Positions 47,194-56,454 of a DNA stretch of 64,000 nt are shown one piece after another. Position numbers and translations under genes: made by a program. Origin of the DNA: Dehalococcoidia bacterium (GTDB taxonomy: Bacteria; Chloroflexota; Dehalococcoidia; Lucifugimonadales; UBA1123). Numbering within the stretch: position 1 is the stretch's first letter; each line of letters opens with the position of its first letter. The notes below the pieces were generated by a model. The model was not told the DNA's origin. It saw nothing but the letters and a program-made list of their open reading frames with translations, and searched no databases. The stretch is taken from assembly GCA_009838465.1 (NCBI GenBank), contig VXRN01000023.1, forward strand, positions 1 to 64,000. The letters run 5' to 3'.

Positions 47194-48108
47194 CTATTGT
47201 GAAGCACATTCCGTATTGGCCGACTCGCGTTCATAAGGTCCCCAAGGTTTCACGGACAATGTCTCAGCAAGGTAAATGAAGCGATAAATCTGCTCAACTG
47301 CTTCCGAAGGAATTGCAACTCCTTGGGCCATGAGTCTCTTGCTCAGAACCTCTGCGTGGCAAGCTAATTCCCTAAGTAATTTGACCCGCGCGTCTGCTGA
47401 CGTATCGGCGAGATTGGTTGGTAGGGAGTCCCTGAATTCGGCCGGTACGCCGCTCAGGACACCGAGTTCGGCAATTTCATCGAGTGTACGTGCAATCACA
47501 CGGGTCATCTTGGCAACGCCTACGCCATTTCTACGGGCAATGTACTTGGCTACAATCAGACACATGGCCCAGAAGAATGTAATCTTGTGTGTCAGAAGGT
47601 CGGCGCGGGAAGGGTTGAGACCCAATGGTGGCGCCGGGGACCTGTGCGCCTCACGACGCCACAGGTCGCCTTGAATCGAGGGAAGTCCAACCCGGTCGAA
47701 TAGAATTCTTTCATCATCAGGAAGACGAGATTCCGACGCGAGCTGCCAGAACCAGTCGACGTGTTGGGGGCCGAATTCGCCCTCGTAAAGGGCCAGCAAG
47801 TAGGCGCCGCCAGCCGGGGCATTCCTGTAATTATCCATCAATAACGTCGGGCGGGCAGGCCGAGACACGTACAGTTTGCGGTTGCCTATAACCTGATCTA
47901 TGGCTTGGTCGTCAATGGCTATGTGTATGTCCAAGTCGCTCAAGGCATCATCGTTGCCGCGAGACACAGAGCCCGATAGCCATGCGGCTTGTACGCTACG
48001 TTCAGTAGTCAGAGATTCAACAATCCTCTTCAGCAGGTCGGATCGTTCCCGATTTCTAGTCCGCAGTACTTGTTCGATATTCACTGTGTCTTCAGGCACG
48101 GCGCTCAT
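47194..48108 (-). CDS. Nucleotidyltransferase-domain protein
   Basis: The 304-residue protein has the polymerase-beta-type motif GSVSRGNDDALSDLDIHI with the two metal-binding aspartates. A helical C-terminal half follows (LTHKITFFWAMCLIVAKYIARRN). It looks like the antibiotic-modifying or MNT-type nucleotidyltransferases; no HEPN partner is adjacent. I start at the ATG at 48108, because the GTG at 48138 lies directly on the T-run of the upstream terminator. Confidence 0.7.
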   Translation of the reverse strand: MSAVPEDTVNIEQVLRTRNRERSDLLKRIVESLTTERSVQAAWLSGSVSRGNDDALSDLDIHIAIDDQAIDQVIGNRKLYVSRPARPTLLMDNYRNAPAGGAYLLALYEGEFGPQHVDWFWQLASESRLPDDERILFDRVGLPSIQGDLWRREAHRSPAPPLGLNPSRADLLTHKITFFWAMCLIVAKYIARRNGVGVAKMTRVIARTLDEIAELGVLSGVPAEFRDSLPTNLADTSADARVKLLRELACHAEVLSKRLMAQGVAIPSEAVEQIYRFIYLAETLSVKPWGPYERESANTECASQ

Positions 48109-48146
48109 ACAGGTTCGGGTATTCTTGCGCTTGGTCACGAAACAAA

Positions 48147-48178
48147 AATCGGGGAGGGCTCAACGCCCTGCCCCGATT
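48147..48178 (-). terminator. Intrinsic terminator of the korAB operon
   Basis: On the minus strand arms AATCGGGG and CCCCGATT enclose a second stem GGGC/GCCC and a short loop, and are followed by TTTTTGTTT. It lies 26 bp after the korB stop. Confidence 0.8.
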
Positions 48179-48203
48179 GATTGACTGGTAGGTGGCGCGG
48201 AGA

Positions 48204-49073
48204 CTAGATGGTATAGGTATCCAGCAGCCCGGGGACTGTCTTGACCCGCGCCTTGTCGGAGATGTCGTCAATACGCTGATCGAACGTTGGTCGGTCGGCA
48301 TCCTGGTAGATGACGCCCAAAGGAATGCCGTCCGAGGACGAAAGCTCGAAAGCGGCTTCGTGGTCACTCGAATCGTAGTCGTCTGGGATGTCGTATGCGA
48401 GGCCCGGGATTCCCTTGCGCGGGTTGCCTTTCAGGATGTCGTAGGTGTTGTTGTACTCCGTGCAGGGAGACTGGATATGCACTATGGAGAAACCCGGATG
48501 CTCCATAGCGTCCATCATCATCTGTGTCATTGGACGTATCTGGCTGGACATGGTGGAGGCGACGAAACTGACGCCCATGCTCAGGTAGAGCTGGAAAGGG
48601 TTCATCTTCTCTTCGGGCTTGCCGAATGGCGTGGAACTCGTCACCACACCGAGGTCCGTCGTGGGAGAGCTCTGACCCTTTGTGAGGCCGTAAACTCCGT
48701 TGTCCATAATGATCGCGGTAACATCCAGATTGCGCGCGGCCTGGGGCGCGATGTGCTCGAAGCCAATGCTGAGGAAGTCGCCGTCACCGGCGACGACCAC
48801 GACGTTCAGGTCAGGTCGGGCCATTTTCACGCCCATGGCAATCGGCAGAGTTCTGCCGTGAATGCCATGGAAGCCGTAGGGCTGTTCGTCACTTTCGAGC
48901 ATATGAACCATGTTGCCGGAGCAGCCGATTCCGGCTACCACAACATTGCTCTCCATGGGGGTTTCGGTCTCTACGACGCGGCGTTGAATCGCCCCTTCCA
49001 GCGCGCGTCGCACACCGAAATCGCCGCAGCCGGGGCACCACTTGAAATCGTACTCAGGGTTCTTGGACGTCAT
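48204..49073 (-). CDS. korB: 2-oxoacid:ferredoxin oxidoreductase beta subunit
   Basis: The 289-residue thiamine-diphosphate subunit has cluster cysteines in KWCPGCGDFG (Cys13, Cys16), GIGCSG (Cys51) and QSPCTEYNN, and the TPP motif GDGDFLSIG ending with DNGVYGLTKG. It decarboxylates a 2-oxoacid (2-oxoglutarate or pyruvate type) and reduces ferredoxin. Its ATG overlaps the alpha-subunit stop (ATGA), which rules out the longer frame extending to 49583. Confidence 0.93.
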   Translation of the reverse strand: MTSKNPEYDFKWCPGCGDFGVRRALEGAIQRRVVETETPMESNVVVAGIGCSGNMVHMLESDEQPYGFHGIHGRTLPIAMGVKMARPDLNVVVVAGDGDFLSIGFEHIAPQAARNLDVTAIIMDNGVYGLTKGQSSPTTDLGVVTSSTPFGKPEEKMNPFQLYLSMGVSFVASTMSSQIRPMTQMMMDAMEHPGFSIVHIQSPCTEYNNTYDILKGNPRKGIPGLAYDIPDDYDSSDHEAAFELSSSDGIPLGVIYQDADRPTFDQRIDDISDKARVKTVPGLLDTYTI

Positions 49074-50785
49074 ACTGTCACACCCTCTTTCTGCTGAATG
49101 TTGGCTTTCTGAGAAATGGACTCCACAAGGTCTCGCTCCTTGAAAGGAAGTCCCGTGTACTGGGTTATGGATTCTGCATTGATGCCGAGAGAACGCAGAT
49201 GGGAAGAGAACTGTCCCATGTAGTTCAACTCCGGAACTATCACGAGTTCTTTCTCCTTGAGTTCTTCGACCAGTCCGTCGGGAAGCGGATTCAGGAACAT
49301 GGTGTAGTACCAGCCCAGTTCCGCGCCCGCGGCGGTCAGCTCTCGCCATGCGCCGAGCGCCGGGCCCTTGGATCCGCCCCAAGGCATCACGGCGACGCTC
49401 GCGTCGGTTTTCTCGCTTTCGTAGGTGCCGTCTGAGAGCAGGTCTAGCTTGCTGAATCGGCGGGTCGTCATCTGAATGTGCCGCTCGGGCCTGTGAGTCG
49501 TGTCGCCCATGCCGTCGTGTTCGGAACCGTTGGCGACGTATGACCCCGGACCGCCGGGAATAGGCATCGGAGAGCGCTCCCAACTCTCATATCGGTGATA
49601 TCCGTTGGTTCCCCGATATGTGTCCCGATCCTCCACCATGAGCGCGCTCACGTCCGGCCTGGGGATATTCTGGTTTCGTTCCGATAGCATATGCTCGCTC
49701 AGAAGGATTACTGGCCCCTGGTACCTTTCCGCCCAGTTGAAGGCGTAGAGCCCGGCGTAGAAGCATTCTTCCACCGTGCCAGGCGCGATTACAGGAAGGC
49801 GTATGTCGCCATGCCCGGGGTACAAGGCGGTAAGCAGGTCGGACTGCTCGGTCTTGGTGGGCAGACCTGTCGAGGGTCCACCTCTCTGGATGTCCGCTAC
49901 GACGAGCGGGATCTCGGCCATCCACGCAAGACCCAGCCCCTCGCCCATGAGGGAGAAGCCCGGCCCCGCGGTGCCGGTCATTGCCTTCTTGCCGGCATAC
50001 CCTGCGCCGACGATGCTGGTTATGGACTCTATCTCGGAAGTAGCCTGGTGTACGAACTTACCCGGTCCTGGCAGGTTGTTCTCCATCCATATCAGCAGGG
50101 ACGTGGCGGGTGAAATTGGGTACCCGATGTAGACGTCCACACCGGCGGCGAGAGCTCCAAGCCCCAGCGCTACGTTCCCGTTTATGAGGACCTGTTCGAC
50201 TTGGGGAGGGTTTGATTCTTCCAGTTCACCCAGGCTAAAGCCGCTCTTTTCGGCCTCCACTCTGCCGAGGCTGAGCGCCTGATGGTTGGACTCGATGATC
50301 TGCTGGTCGTTGGGTCGGCCCCTCGTGAAGCGCTTCGTAACGAAATCTTCCAGAATCTGCTGGTCGATTTCCACGAGGTACGCCAAAGCTCCCATGACGA
50401 CCATGTTGGCGGCTCTAGCGTTGCCGGTGGAGCGCGCGAGTTCGTCGAATCTCATTCCGAAGCTCTTGCCATCTGACTCCAGCTCGAATTCCTCAGCGTT
50501 ATATATGATTACCCCGCTGTCGGAAACTTCGTCCTTATGGTTCTCATACGCATATTCGTCGAAGGCCACGAGGACGTCCAATTCGTCGCCGGAACTCAGG
50601 ACCAGCTCGGTCGAGATTCTTGTCTGTGTCCATACGGGCCCTCCCCTTATCTGGGAGGGAAATGTGGAGAAGGTCTGGACGTGATAACCGACCTGGGCGT
50701 TGGCTTGAGCGAAACCTTCAGCTGAGGTGACCACACCTGTGCCGCCCTCTCCGGCGAACCTGACTACAAAATCGGTTTTCTTCAA
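49070..50785 (-). CDS. korA: 2-oxoacid:ferredoxin oxidoreductase, fused gamma-alpha subunit
   Basis: The 571-residue protein joins a gamma domain (VRFAGEGGTGVVTSAEG) to an alpha domain (YPISPATSLLIWMENNLPG, TGTAGPGFSLMGEG, RGGPSTGLPTKTEQSDL). This two-gene layout is the KorAB/2-oxoglutarate type. I choose the TTG at 50785 because AGGGAG lies about 8 nt before it; a GTG 15 codons upstream is less likely. Two hairpins lie about 95-150 bp upstream. Confidence 0.9.
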   Translation of the reverse strand: MKKTDFVVRFAGEGGTGVVTSAEGFAQANAQVGYHVQTFSTFPSQIRGGPVWTQTRISTELVLSSGDELDVLVAFDEYAYENHKDEVSDSGVIIYNAEEFELESDGKSFGMRFDELARSTGNARAANMVVMGALAYLVEIDQQILEDFVTKRFTRGRPNDQQIIESNHQALSLGRVEAEKSGFSLGELEESNPPQVEQVLINGNVALGLGALAAGVDVYIGYPISPATSLLIWMENNLPGPGKFVHQATSEIESITSIVGAGYAGKKAMTGTAGPGFSLMGEGLGLAWMAEIPLVVADIQRGGPSTGLPTKTEQSDLLTALYPGHGDIRLPVIAPGTVEECFYAGLYAFNWAERYQGPVILLSEHMLSERNQNIPRPDVSALMVEDRDTYRGTNGYHRYESWERSPMPIPGGPGSYVANGSEHDGMGDTTHRPERHIQMTTRRFSKLDLLSDGTYESEKTDASVAVMPWGGSKGPALGAWRELTAAGAELGWYYTMFLNPLPDGLVEELKEKELVIVPELNYMGQFSSHLRSLGINAESITQYTGLPFKERDLVESISQKANIQQKEGVTV

Positions 50786-51169
50786 TTTAGCACTCCCTGA
50801 GCTGTACTTGCTCACAATCGAACGGCGCACTTAACCGCCGTCTGCGTGTTGACTGGGATTGGGATATTACCCATGAGGGTCGCGCCAAACCTGGGCGCGA
50901 CGAAACAGTTCAGCCGCCCGAAGAGTTCTTCGGCGGTGGAATGATCACCTGGATGGTCTGTGGGCAATTGTTGAAACTGAGAGGTGTCTGCACGGTGCGC
51001 CGATTAGCTTAAGGGCGCTACCTAAAATACCTACTCATTGAATATACCAACTAGATTTTTCGGGTGTCAATTTTGTGATAATTTGCACAGGCATTGGCTC
51101 CAGCATTGACCAACCATGAACTCCTTCCTATAATCCCAGATATTTGACCTTATGCAGGAGATAATCCTG
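50786..51169. other. 384-bp divergent gene-free region with two hairpins
   Basis: The first hairpin, 50879-50901, has perfect 8-bp arms GTCGCGCC/GGCGCGAC. The second, 50914-50936, pairs CCGC-CGAAGA with TCTTCG-GCGG around one bulged C. Neither has a T-run. They lie in the korA leader, about 95 nt or more upstream of its start, or near its promoter. The rest is AT-rich toward the cupin gene and holds no gene I can support. Confidence 0.6.
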
Positions 51170-51943
51170 ATGATACCGAGCGCCGAACCCAAGCATGTAT
51201 CGCTCTCCGAAATCGTTGCCAGGCATGGTGAGCCGCCCTGGGCCGAGGCGCTGTTTACGGACGGACGCAACAACGCCGTACTCATCTGCAACGCGCCCGG
51301 CCAGGAGAATGACGCGCACGCCCACCCTGATTTCAACGAGTGGTGGGTAGTGCTGCAAGGGGAACTACTCTGGGAGATCGGCGACTACGCTCCGATCAGG
51401 GCGAAGAAGGGCGACGTGGTAATGGCCCCCAAGGGGCGCAGGCACGCCATAAGAACGGTGGGCAATGAGAACTCTTTGAGGCTGGGGGTTACGCATCCCG
51501 ACTCCAGCCACGATGTGAAAGGCACACGCTCCAACATTCTCCGGCCCATCCCTCAGGGCGATGTACCCAACCGCCTGCACACCAGCCTAGAGTATATGCT
51601 GGAGAAGTTCGGCGAACCGCCTTGGGCAACGTCCATACTTACAGACGACCGCAACAGCGCCAATCTGATCTGTCACGCTTCTGGGATGACGAACAACGCC
51701 CACTGGCACCCGGACTTCAACGAGTGGTGGACGATACTCCGTGGAGAACTCACATGGGAAGTCGGGGAGGGCAGACCGATCATTCATGCCGAGGAAGGCG
51801 ACATAGTTTTCGTGCCAGAGGGAATGCGTCACCACATCAGCAGTGTTGGCGACGGTATCTCATTCCGACTAGCCGTTACGACGCCGGAGCAGCCGCACAT
51901 CTATACCGATGACGACGACGCGGCTCCTCCACCGCTCTCATAA
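51170..51943 (+). CDS. Tandem-duplicated cupin protein
   Basis: The 257-residue protein is two similar cupin domains of about 125 residues. Each has an HxH metal pair: DAHAHPDFNEWW in the first, NAHWHPDFNEWW in the second, followed by GELLWEIG or GELTWEVG. The PEGMRHHI and PKGRRHAI lines match in both. This looks like an internal gene duplication and could form a bicupin dioxygenase or isomerase. I use the ATG at 51170 because AGGAG lies upstream; an ATG six codons earlier has none. Confidence 0.8.
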   Translation: MIPSAEPKHVSLSEIVARHGEPPWAEALFTDGRNNAVLICNAPGQENDAHAHPDFNEWWVVLQGELLWEIGDYAPIRAKKGDVVMAPKGRRHAIRTVGNENSLRLGVTHPDSSHDVKGTRSNILRPIPQGDVPNRLHTSLEYMLEKFGEPPWATSILTDDRNSANLICHASGMTNNAHWHPDFNEWWTILRGELTWEVGEGRPIIHAEEGDIVFVPEGMRHHISSVGDGISFRLAVTTPEQPHIYTDDDDAAPPPLS

Positions 51944-52035
51944 CTCCTCTCGCCAGAGGGCAGGGCTGTATCGTTTCAGCAACCGCAGAGTACCGCCCTC
52001 CCGTCCAGGGGAGGGGACTTTCATGGTGGGCGGTT

Positions 52036-52821
52036 TCAGTCCGTGGCGTATCGGGGCGGTCCGGCTTCTGCCACACGCCTCACGAACTCCTCGCTCTTGA
52101 GGTTGCGTTCCAGGATCGAGCGGATGTAGCGGGTGTGGATACCTTCTACCTCGTTCCTGACTCGCTGGCTGATGTTCGGAGTCCCCACGTCGCCAAAACG
52201 TAGCGATCGCTGGAAGTGTCTGAGAACTCTCATTGCCCTCTCGGAAATATGCACCCTGCTGCCAGTGCCAAGCACACGGCATTCAGGACAAAGCGCTCCG
52301 CCAGACGCCAGATCCAGCATATGGTCGTCCGGTTTCAGTTCCGTTCCGCACTCCACACACACTTCCAACTCAGGCATGAATCCCGACACGTCCAGCAGGC
52401 GCACCTCGAACCATCTGCTAACCAGCCACGCCTCACTGGAGTCGGAGAGGAGGTCGAGAGTCACGGTAGTCAACAGGTACAGGTCGCGGCTTGGAGAACG
52501 TTCCTCGGCAAACGAGTCAGCCAACTCGCATACGTAAACCGCCTGGGATAACAGGGACAGGTCCGAGCGAATGCGCGGGTGGTTGTCCCTTACCCGGGCT
52601 TCGGTTACGATGTCGAGGTTGCGACCGTAAGACGCTGAGAACTCGACGATGTTAGTCAGGTCGAGATGGCCTCTCAGCTTGCTCTGGGATCTTCGGACGC
52701 TCTTGGCTACAACGCGCACCTTGCCCATGTTCGGCGTGAGTATGGAGAGAATGCGGTCCGCTTCTCCCAGGGTGTACTGCCTGAGCACAAGCCCCTGACT
52801 TTTGTATGTACGTAGTCTCAA
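52036..52821 (-). CDS. recO: DNA repair protein RecO
   Basis: The 261-residue protein has an OB-fold N-terminus (KSQGLVLRQYTLGEADRILSILTP), a helical core with LRGHLDLTNIVEF, and a zinc finger (Cys155, Cys158, Cys178, Cys181). It loads RecA on single-stranded gaps with RecR, whose gene lies just upstream. The frame opens with TTG at 52821. Confidence 0.92.
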   Translation of the reverse strand: MRLRTYKSQGLVLRQYTLGEADRILSILTPNMGKVRVVAKSVRRSQSKLRGHLDLTNIVEFSASYGRNLDIVTEARVRDNHPRIRSDLSLLSQAVYVCELADSFAEERSPSRDLYLLTTVTLDLLSDSSEAWLVSRWFEVRLLDVSGFMPELEVCVECGTELKPDDHMLDLASGGALCPECRVLGTGSRVHISERAMRVLRHFQRSLRFGDVGTPNISQRVRNEVEGIHTRYIRSILERNLKSEEFVRRVAEAGPPRYATD

Positions 52822-52899
52822 GACTCACTCACGAATTGCCGCCGGTCAGTGGCTAGTACACATCCAGTTAATTTGCCACAGGTTCGTTTATGCGGACTG

Positions 52900-52927
52900 T
52901 GGATTCCCGCTTTCGCGGGAGTGACGG
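52900..52927. repeat. Family B palindromic repeat
   Basis: GGATTCCCGC and GCGGGAGTGACGG form a hairpin, with a G:T change in one arm relative to the copy at 14831. It lies between recO and recR. Confidence 0.75.
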
Positions 52928-52948
52928 TATTTTCATATGACTTTGGGG

Positions 52949-53560
52949 CTAGAACGACTGCCTGCCTTCTATGGCCCTTCCAAGTGTGGATTCGTCGGCG
53001 TATTCGAGATCGCCACCGACCGGGAGACCCCTGGCCGGCTTGGTTATCTCTATGCCGAGCGGGGAGATTAGCCGGTGGATGTACATGGCCGTCGCGTCTC
53101 CCTCCAGGTTGGGATTCGTCGCAAGGATTATCTCTCTAATCGGTTCGTCGTTCATCCTTGAAAGCAGCGGCTGAATCTTGAGATCGTCCGGACCGATTCC
53201 GTTCATGGGGGAAACAGCGCCGTGAAGGACATGATATAAGCCGCGATAGCTGTGAGTGCGCTCCAGCGCGAGCACGTCGAGAGCCTCTTCGACGACGCAC
53301 ACCGTAGTCCCGTCGCGCTGCGGGTCGGAGCAAATTTCGCACGGATTGGTGTCCGTCAGGTTGAAACACCTGGAGCACATCGCCACCCGGTCTTTCACCG
53401 CTACAATTGCATCCGCCAGTCCATAAGCGTGCTCGCCGGGCATACGAAGCAGATAATAGGCCAGGCGCTGCGCAGTCTTGGGGCCTATGCCGGGCAGCTT
53501 GTGGAATTCCTCTATCAGCCTGGCTATGGGGTCGGAAGAATGTTCGGCGGAGTTGTTCAT
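52949..53560 (-). CDS. recR: Recombination mediator RecR
   Basis: The 203-residue protein has an HhH region (LPGIGPKTAQRLAYYLL), a zinc finger (Cys62, Cys65, Cys74, Cys77), a Toprim domain and the C-terminal LPVGGDLEYADESTLGRAI signature. It clamps DNA with RecO. The ATG follows the ybaB stop with a one-base gap, giving the conserved dnaX-ybaB-recR order. Confidence 0.95.
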   Translation of the reverse strand: MNNSAEHSSDPIARLIEEFHKLPGIGPKTAQRLAYYLLRMPGEHAYGLADAIVAVKDRVAMCSRCFNLTDTNPCEICSDPQRDGTTVCVVEEALDVLALERTHSYRGLYHVLHGAVSPMNGIGPDDLKIQPLLSRMNDEPIREIILATNPNLEGDATAMYIHRLISPLGIEITKPARGLPVGGDLEYADESTLGRAIEGRQSF

Positions 53561-53561
53561 T

Positions 53562-53867
53562 TCAGGTCAGGCCGGGTATGTTCAGTCCACCGGTGAGTTC
53601 GCTCATCTTCGAGTTGGCCATCTCCTGGGCCTTGGCGAGTCCTTCGTTCACGGCGGCCGTAACGAGGTCTTCAAGAATGTCCACGTCGTCGGGTGAGACG
53701 ACCTCCGGGTCTATGGTGATTGATTCAACGGTCATCTTGCCTGATACTACGACGCTTACCACACCACCGCCGGCGGTAGCTTCAACAGTGGCGGACTCGA
53801 GCTCTTCCTGGAGTTCTGCCATTCTTCTCTGAAGCTGCTGCGCCTGGCGCATCATACGACGATTCAT
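53562..53867 (-). CDS. ybaB: YbaB/EbfC-family nucleoid-associated protein
   Basis: The 101-residue protein has the family's N-terminal helix (MMRQAQQLQRRMAELQEEL), the beta core GGVVSVVVSGKMTVESI and the C-terminal helix with AAVNEGLAKAQEMANSKM. It binds DNA as a dimer. It overlaps dnaX by 4 bp and is followed by recR, a conserved bacterial arrangement. Confidence 0.93.
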   Translation of the reverse strand: MNRRMMRQAQQLQRRMAELQEELESATVEATAGGGVVSVVVSGKMTVESITIDPEVVSPDDVDILEDLVTAAVNEGLAKAQEMANSKMSELTGGLNIPGLT

Positions 53868-55525
53868 TGTTCCGTTTCCTCCTCGTATCTGTCGACGAGC
53901 TTCGCGCCCATTCTCTGGGCGGCCATTACGAGGTGACTCTGGTTGGCTCGTCTCGTTTCGGAACCATTCTCATTCGAAATCAGTTCGGGTACAAGTTCAT
54001 ACTCTCCACCCATCGTCCGGGAGAGGGCTTGATTCAGTTCCCGCTTTACACTTGGGTTGTCTATTTCCTGGTTTATGCGCTCGACGTGGGAACCGTGCGC
54101 GAATCTGACGATGAGTTTATCGTCCTCAATGGTATATTCCCGCGAGCCACGGAGCAACGCGCCTAGCTTGAACCGAGCGCCGGTCGTCCTGAGGGCCCGC
54201 AGCACCTCATTCCAAGTCGCGGGATCCAGGCTACCGTCCTGTCCGCTCCTCGGCGGGGTTGGACTCGCGCCGCCGTTGGCCGGCGCCTGGCTTCGGGCGG
54301 GGGATGACTTGACATTGGCGGCGCGCGACGGGCGACTTCTCGCGGGCGTGCGATTGGCGGCGGGCTGCGCCTGTCGCTGAGTGCGCTGTGGGGGCGCGGC
54401 TTGCCTCCGGGTATGGGCAGGCGGCGCGGCGGGCGAAGGCGCGGCAGCGGACACGGGCTCGATGCTCGACTCTACCAGCGCGAGTTCCAGGGGCAGTGGA
54501 GACGCGGTATCCAATCTGAGGTCGGCCTCTGAAATGGCCTTGAGCGCCCTGAATAGATATCTCTGGTCCACACCCTTGGACATACTCTTGAGGCGTCCGG
54601 CGGTGTCGTCGGAGAGTCCGGCAGTGCCGTCCGCGCCAACGGCTATCAGGAGAACCGACCTGAGAAAGTCCGTCACCGCTCGCTGGAGCTGCCTCAGGTC
54701 GGAGCCCTGCGTGGATACCTTGTTCACGATGTTCAGGCTCTCGGAAACGTCCTTTTCTACTATGGACTGGCACAGGTCGAGCGCATCCTCGTCGCCCGAC
54801 AGCTCGAGCATATCCCTCACCTGGTCGGACCTCAGTGGAGAGTCGTAGGATACCACCGCCTGTTCCAGCAGGTTCTCAGCGTCTCGCAGGCTTCCGGTGG
54901 AGTGGCGCGCTATCAGTTCAAGCGCCTCACGTTCGGCTTCCACGCCTTCAGCCTCGCATAGCTCGGCGAGCTTTTCGGCAATATCGTCCAGGGATATGCG
55001 GCGGAAGTCGTATCGCTGGCACCTGGATACGATAGTAAGGGGAACCCTGTGGACTTCCGTGGTGGCCAGGATGAAAATCGCGTGGTCGGGCGGCTCTTCC
55101 AGGGTCTTCAGGAGCGCGTTGAACGCCGGGTCCGTGAGCATGTGGACTTCGTCCACGATATAGACTTTGTATCTGAACTCGGCGGGAGCGAAATTTATCT
55201 TATCGCTCAGGTCGCGGATGTCGTCTATGCTGCGGTTGGATGCTGCGTCAATCTCGATGAGATCGAGGGCTCTGCCCTCGTTGACCGCGAGGCACCTGTC
55301 GCAGGAGTTGTCGGGTTCGCCGTTGGTGGGGTGGAGACAGTTCACGGCCTTGGCGAGGATGCGTGCGGTGCTCGTCTTGCCTGTACCGCGCGGGCCGCAG
55401 AATAGGTAGGCATGAGTCAGCCTGCCGGAGGATACGGCATTTCTGAGAGTGTTGGTCACCGTGTCCTGACCGACTACCTGGTCGAGAGCGCGAGGACGCC
55501 ACTTTCTATACAGGACTTCTGCCAT
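53864..55525 (-). CDS. dnaX: DNA polymerase III gamma/tau subunit
   Basis: The 553-residue clamp-loader ATPase has Walker A GPRGTGKT at residues 44-51, zinc cysteines 63, 75 and 78, and the DEVHML line. The AAA+ and collar domains are followed by an Ala/Pro/Gln-rich linker (about residues 360-430) and a C-terminal domain. Its stop overlaps ybaB (ATGA). No internal frameshift signal for a separate gamma form was recognised. Confidence 0.94.
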   Translation of the reverse strand: MAEVLYRKWRPRALDQVVGQDTVTNTLRNAVSSGRLTHAYLFCGPRGTGKTSTARILAKAVNCLHPTNGEPDNSCDRCLAVNEGRALDLIEIDAASNRSIDDIRDLSDKINFAPAEFRYKVYIVDEVHMLTDPAFNALLKTLEEPPDHAIFILATTEVHRVPLTIVSRCQRYDFRRISLDDIAEKLAELCEAEGVEAEREALELIARHSTGSLRDAENLLEQAVVSYDSPLRSDQVRDMLELSGDEDALDLCQSIVEKDVSESLNIVNKVSTQGSDLRQLQRAVTDFLRSVLLIAVGADGTAGLSDDTAGRLKSMSKGVDQRYLFRALKAISEADLRLDTASPLPLELALVESSIEPVSAAAPSPAAPPAHTRRQAAPPQRTQRQAQPAANRTPARSRPSRAANVKSSPARSQAPANGGASPTPPRSGQDGSLDPATWNEVLRALRTTGARFKLGALLRGSREYTIEDDKLIVRFAHGSHVERINQEIDNPSVKRELNQALSRTMGGEYELVPELISNENGSETRRANQSHLVMAAQRMGAKLVDRYEEETEQ

Positions 55526-55635
55526 GTTAGTTGCCAGATTTCAGATATTAGTGGTCAGTATTGAGAGGACGTGGGTTTTTGGGCGGCGAGTCCATCTTGA
55601 GTTCAGGATGTGGAAGGCGACCACGAGGATACGCC

Positions 55636-56151
55636 CTACGATTGTAAACAATGATCGAGGGCGGCAATGGCCCTGTCTTGCAAGGAGAACATCTCGGCGG
55701 CTTCGTCCTCCCGTTCATGGTCGTAACCTAGCAGATGCAAGATTCCGTGGGCAAGCATAAAGGCCAGTTCCTTTTGGACGGTATGACCCGCTTGGCGCGC
55801 CTGCCGGCATACCTGTGGATAGGAGACGATCACCTCGCCGAGGTCGGCGTAGTGACCGGGCGGCAGCACGAACTCCGTATAGTTGGTCGCTGTCTCCTGG
55901 TCACCACTCTCTCCGTAGTACCGGCCGGAGTGGCGATTGGAGAAAGAGAGTACATCGGTAGTTTCATCCAACCCCCTGTGTTCACGATTCAGATCGGCTA
56001 CGCTTTCGTCGTCGGCTATGACCACGCCGACACGCTCGCTCGACCACTCCGGCTCAATGGAAAGCACGCTTGAGATAACGGCGTTTATCCAACCGGGAGA
56101 GATGGCATCGCTGAACTCCTGGAATATCTGGACGCTTACTTGGGGAGTCAT
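55636..56151 (-). CDS. ybeY: Endoribonuclease YbeY
   Basis: The 171-residue protein has the zinc-binding HGILHLLGYDHERE with three histidines, preceded by the family's LNREHRGLDETTDVLSF. It processes rRNA ends and takes part in ribosome quality control. AGGGAG lies about 10 nt before the ATG. A short frame upstream (56148-56390) ends with an ATGA overlap but is not a convincing gene. Confidence 0.93.
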   Translation of the reverse strand: MTPQVSVQIFQEFSDAISPGWINAVISSVLSIEPEWSSERVGVVIADDESVADLNREHRGLDETTDVLSFSNRHSGRYYGESGDQETATNYTEFVLPPGHYADLGEVIVSYPQVCRQARQAGHTVQKELAFMLAHGILHLLGYDHEREDEAAEMFSLQDRAIAALDHCLQS

Positions 56152-56454
56152 ACTGCTCGGCTCCCTGCGAATGTCGAGGCGGTTATCGAGTGGCGGGTGA
56201 GGGTGTATATATTCTGAATTATGGTTGTGCTGGAAGTGTGCAGGGCGCCTGCAGGAAGTCTGCTAGGGAGTCGCAGGGAATGTCTGGAGACGTTTCTCCC
56301 TGCATTTCCCCTGAAAACCCCTGTATATCCCAGTTCAGCTAAAATTTTTGGACCTCCAGTCTTCGGACAGATAAACACGTACTTATGCATATGGCACGTT
56401 TGTTCGCTTGCAGAACAATTGTAGCATAGTTCTGAGTGATTTGTGTAGCGGTGT
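56152..56454. other. 303-bp region with GC-rich inverted repeats and a palindrome
   Basis: It holds a hairpin near 56286-56299 (GGAGA/TCTCC) and repeated CAGGG words. A perfect palindrome TTGTTC-N7-GAACAA spans 56400-56418. On the minus strand a TACAAT preceded by TGC, at about 56425, would be an extended -10 reading toward ybeY. The minus-strand frame at 56148-56390 is unconvincing. Confidence 0.5.

Noticed and set aside
49074-49583. N-terminal extension of KorB to 49583
   Set aside because: The extra 170 codons overlap korA in another frame; the ATGA overlap at 49070-49073 fixes the start.
55526-55635. SRP RNA next to dnaX, as in some bacteria
   Set aside because: The conserved GGAAGCAG-type apical loop is absent from this 110-bp gap.
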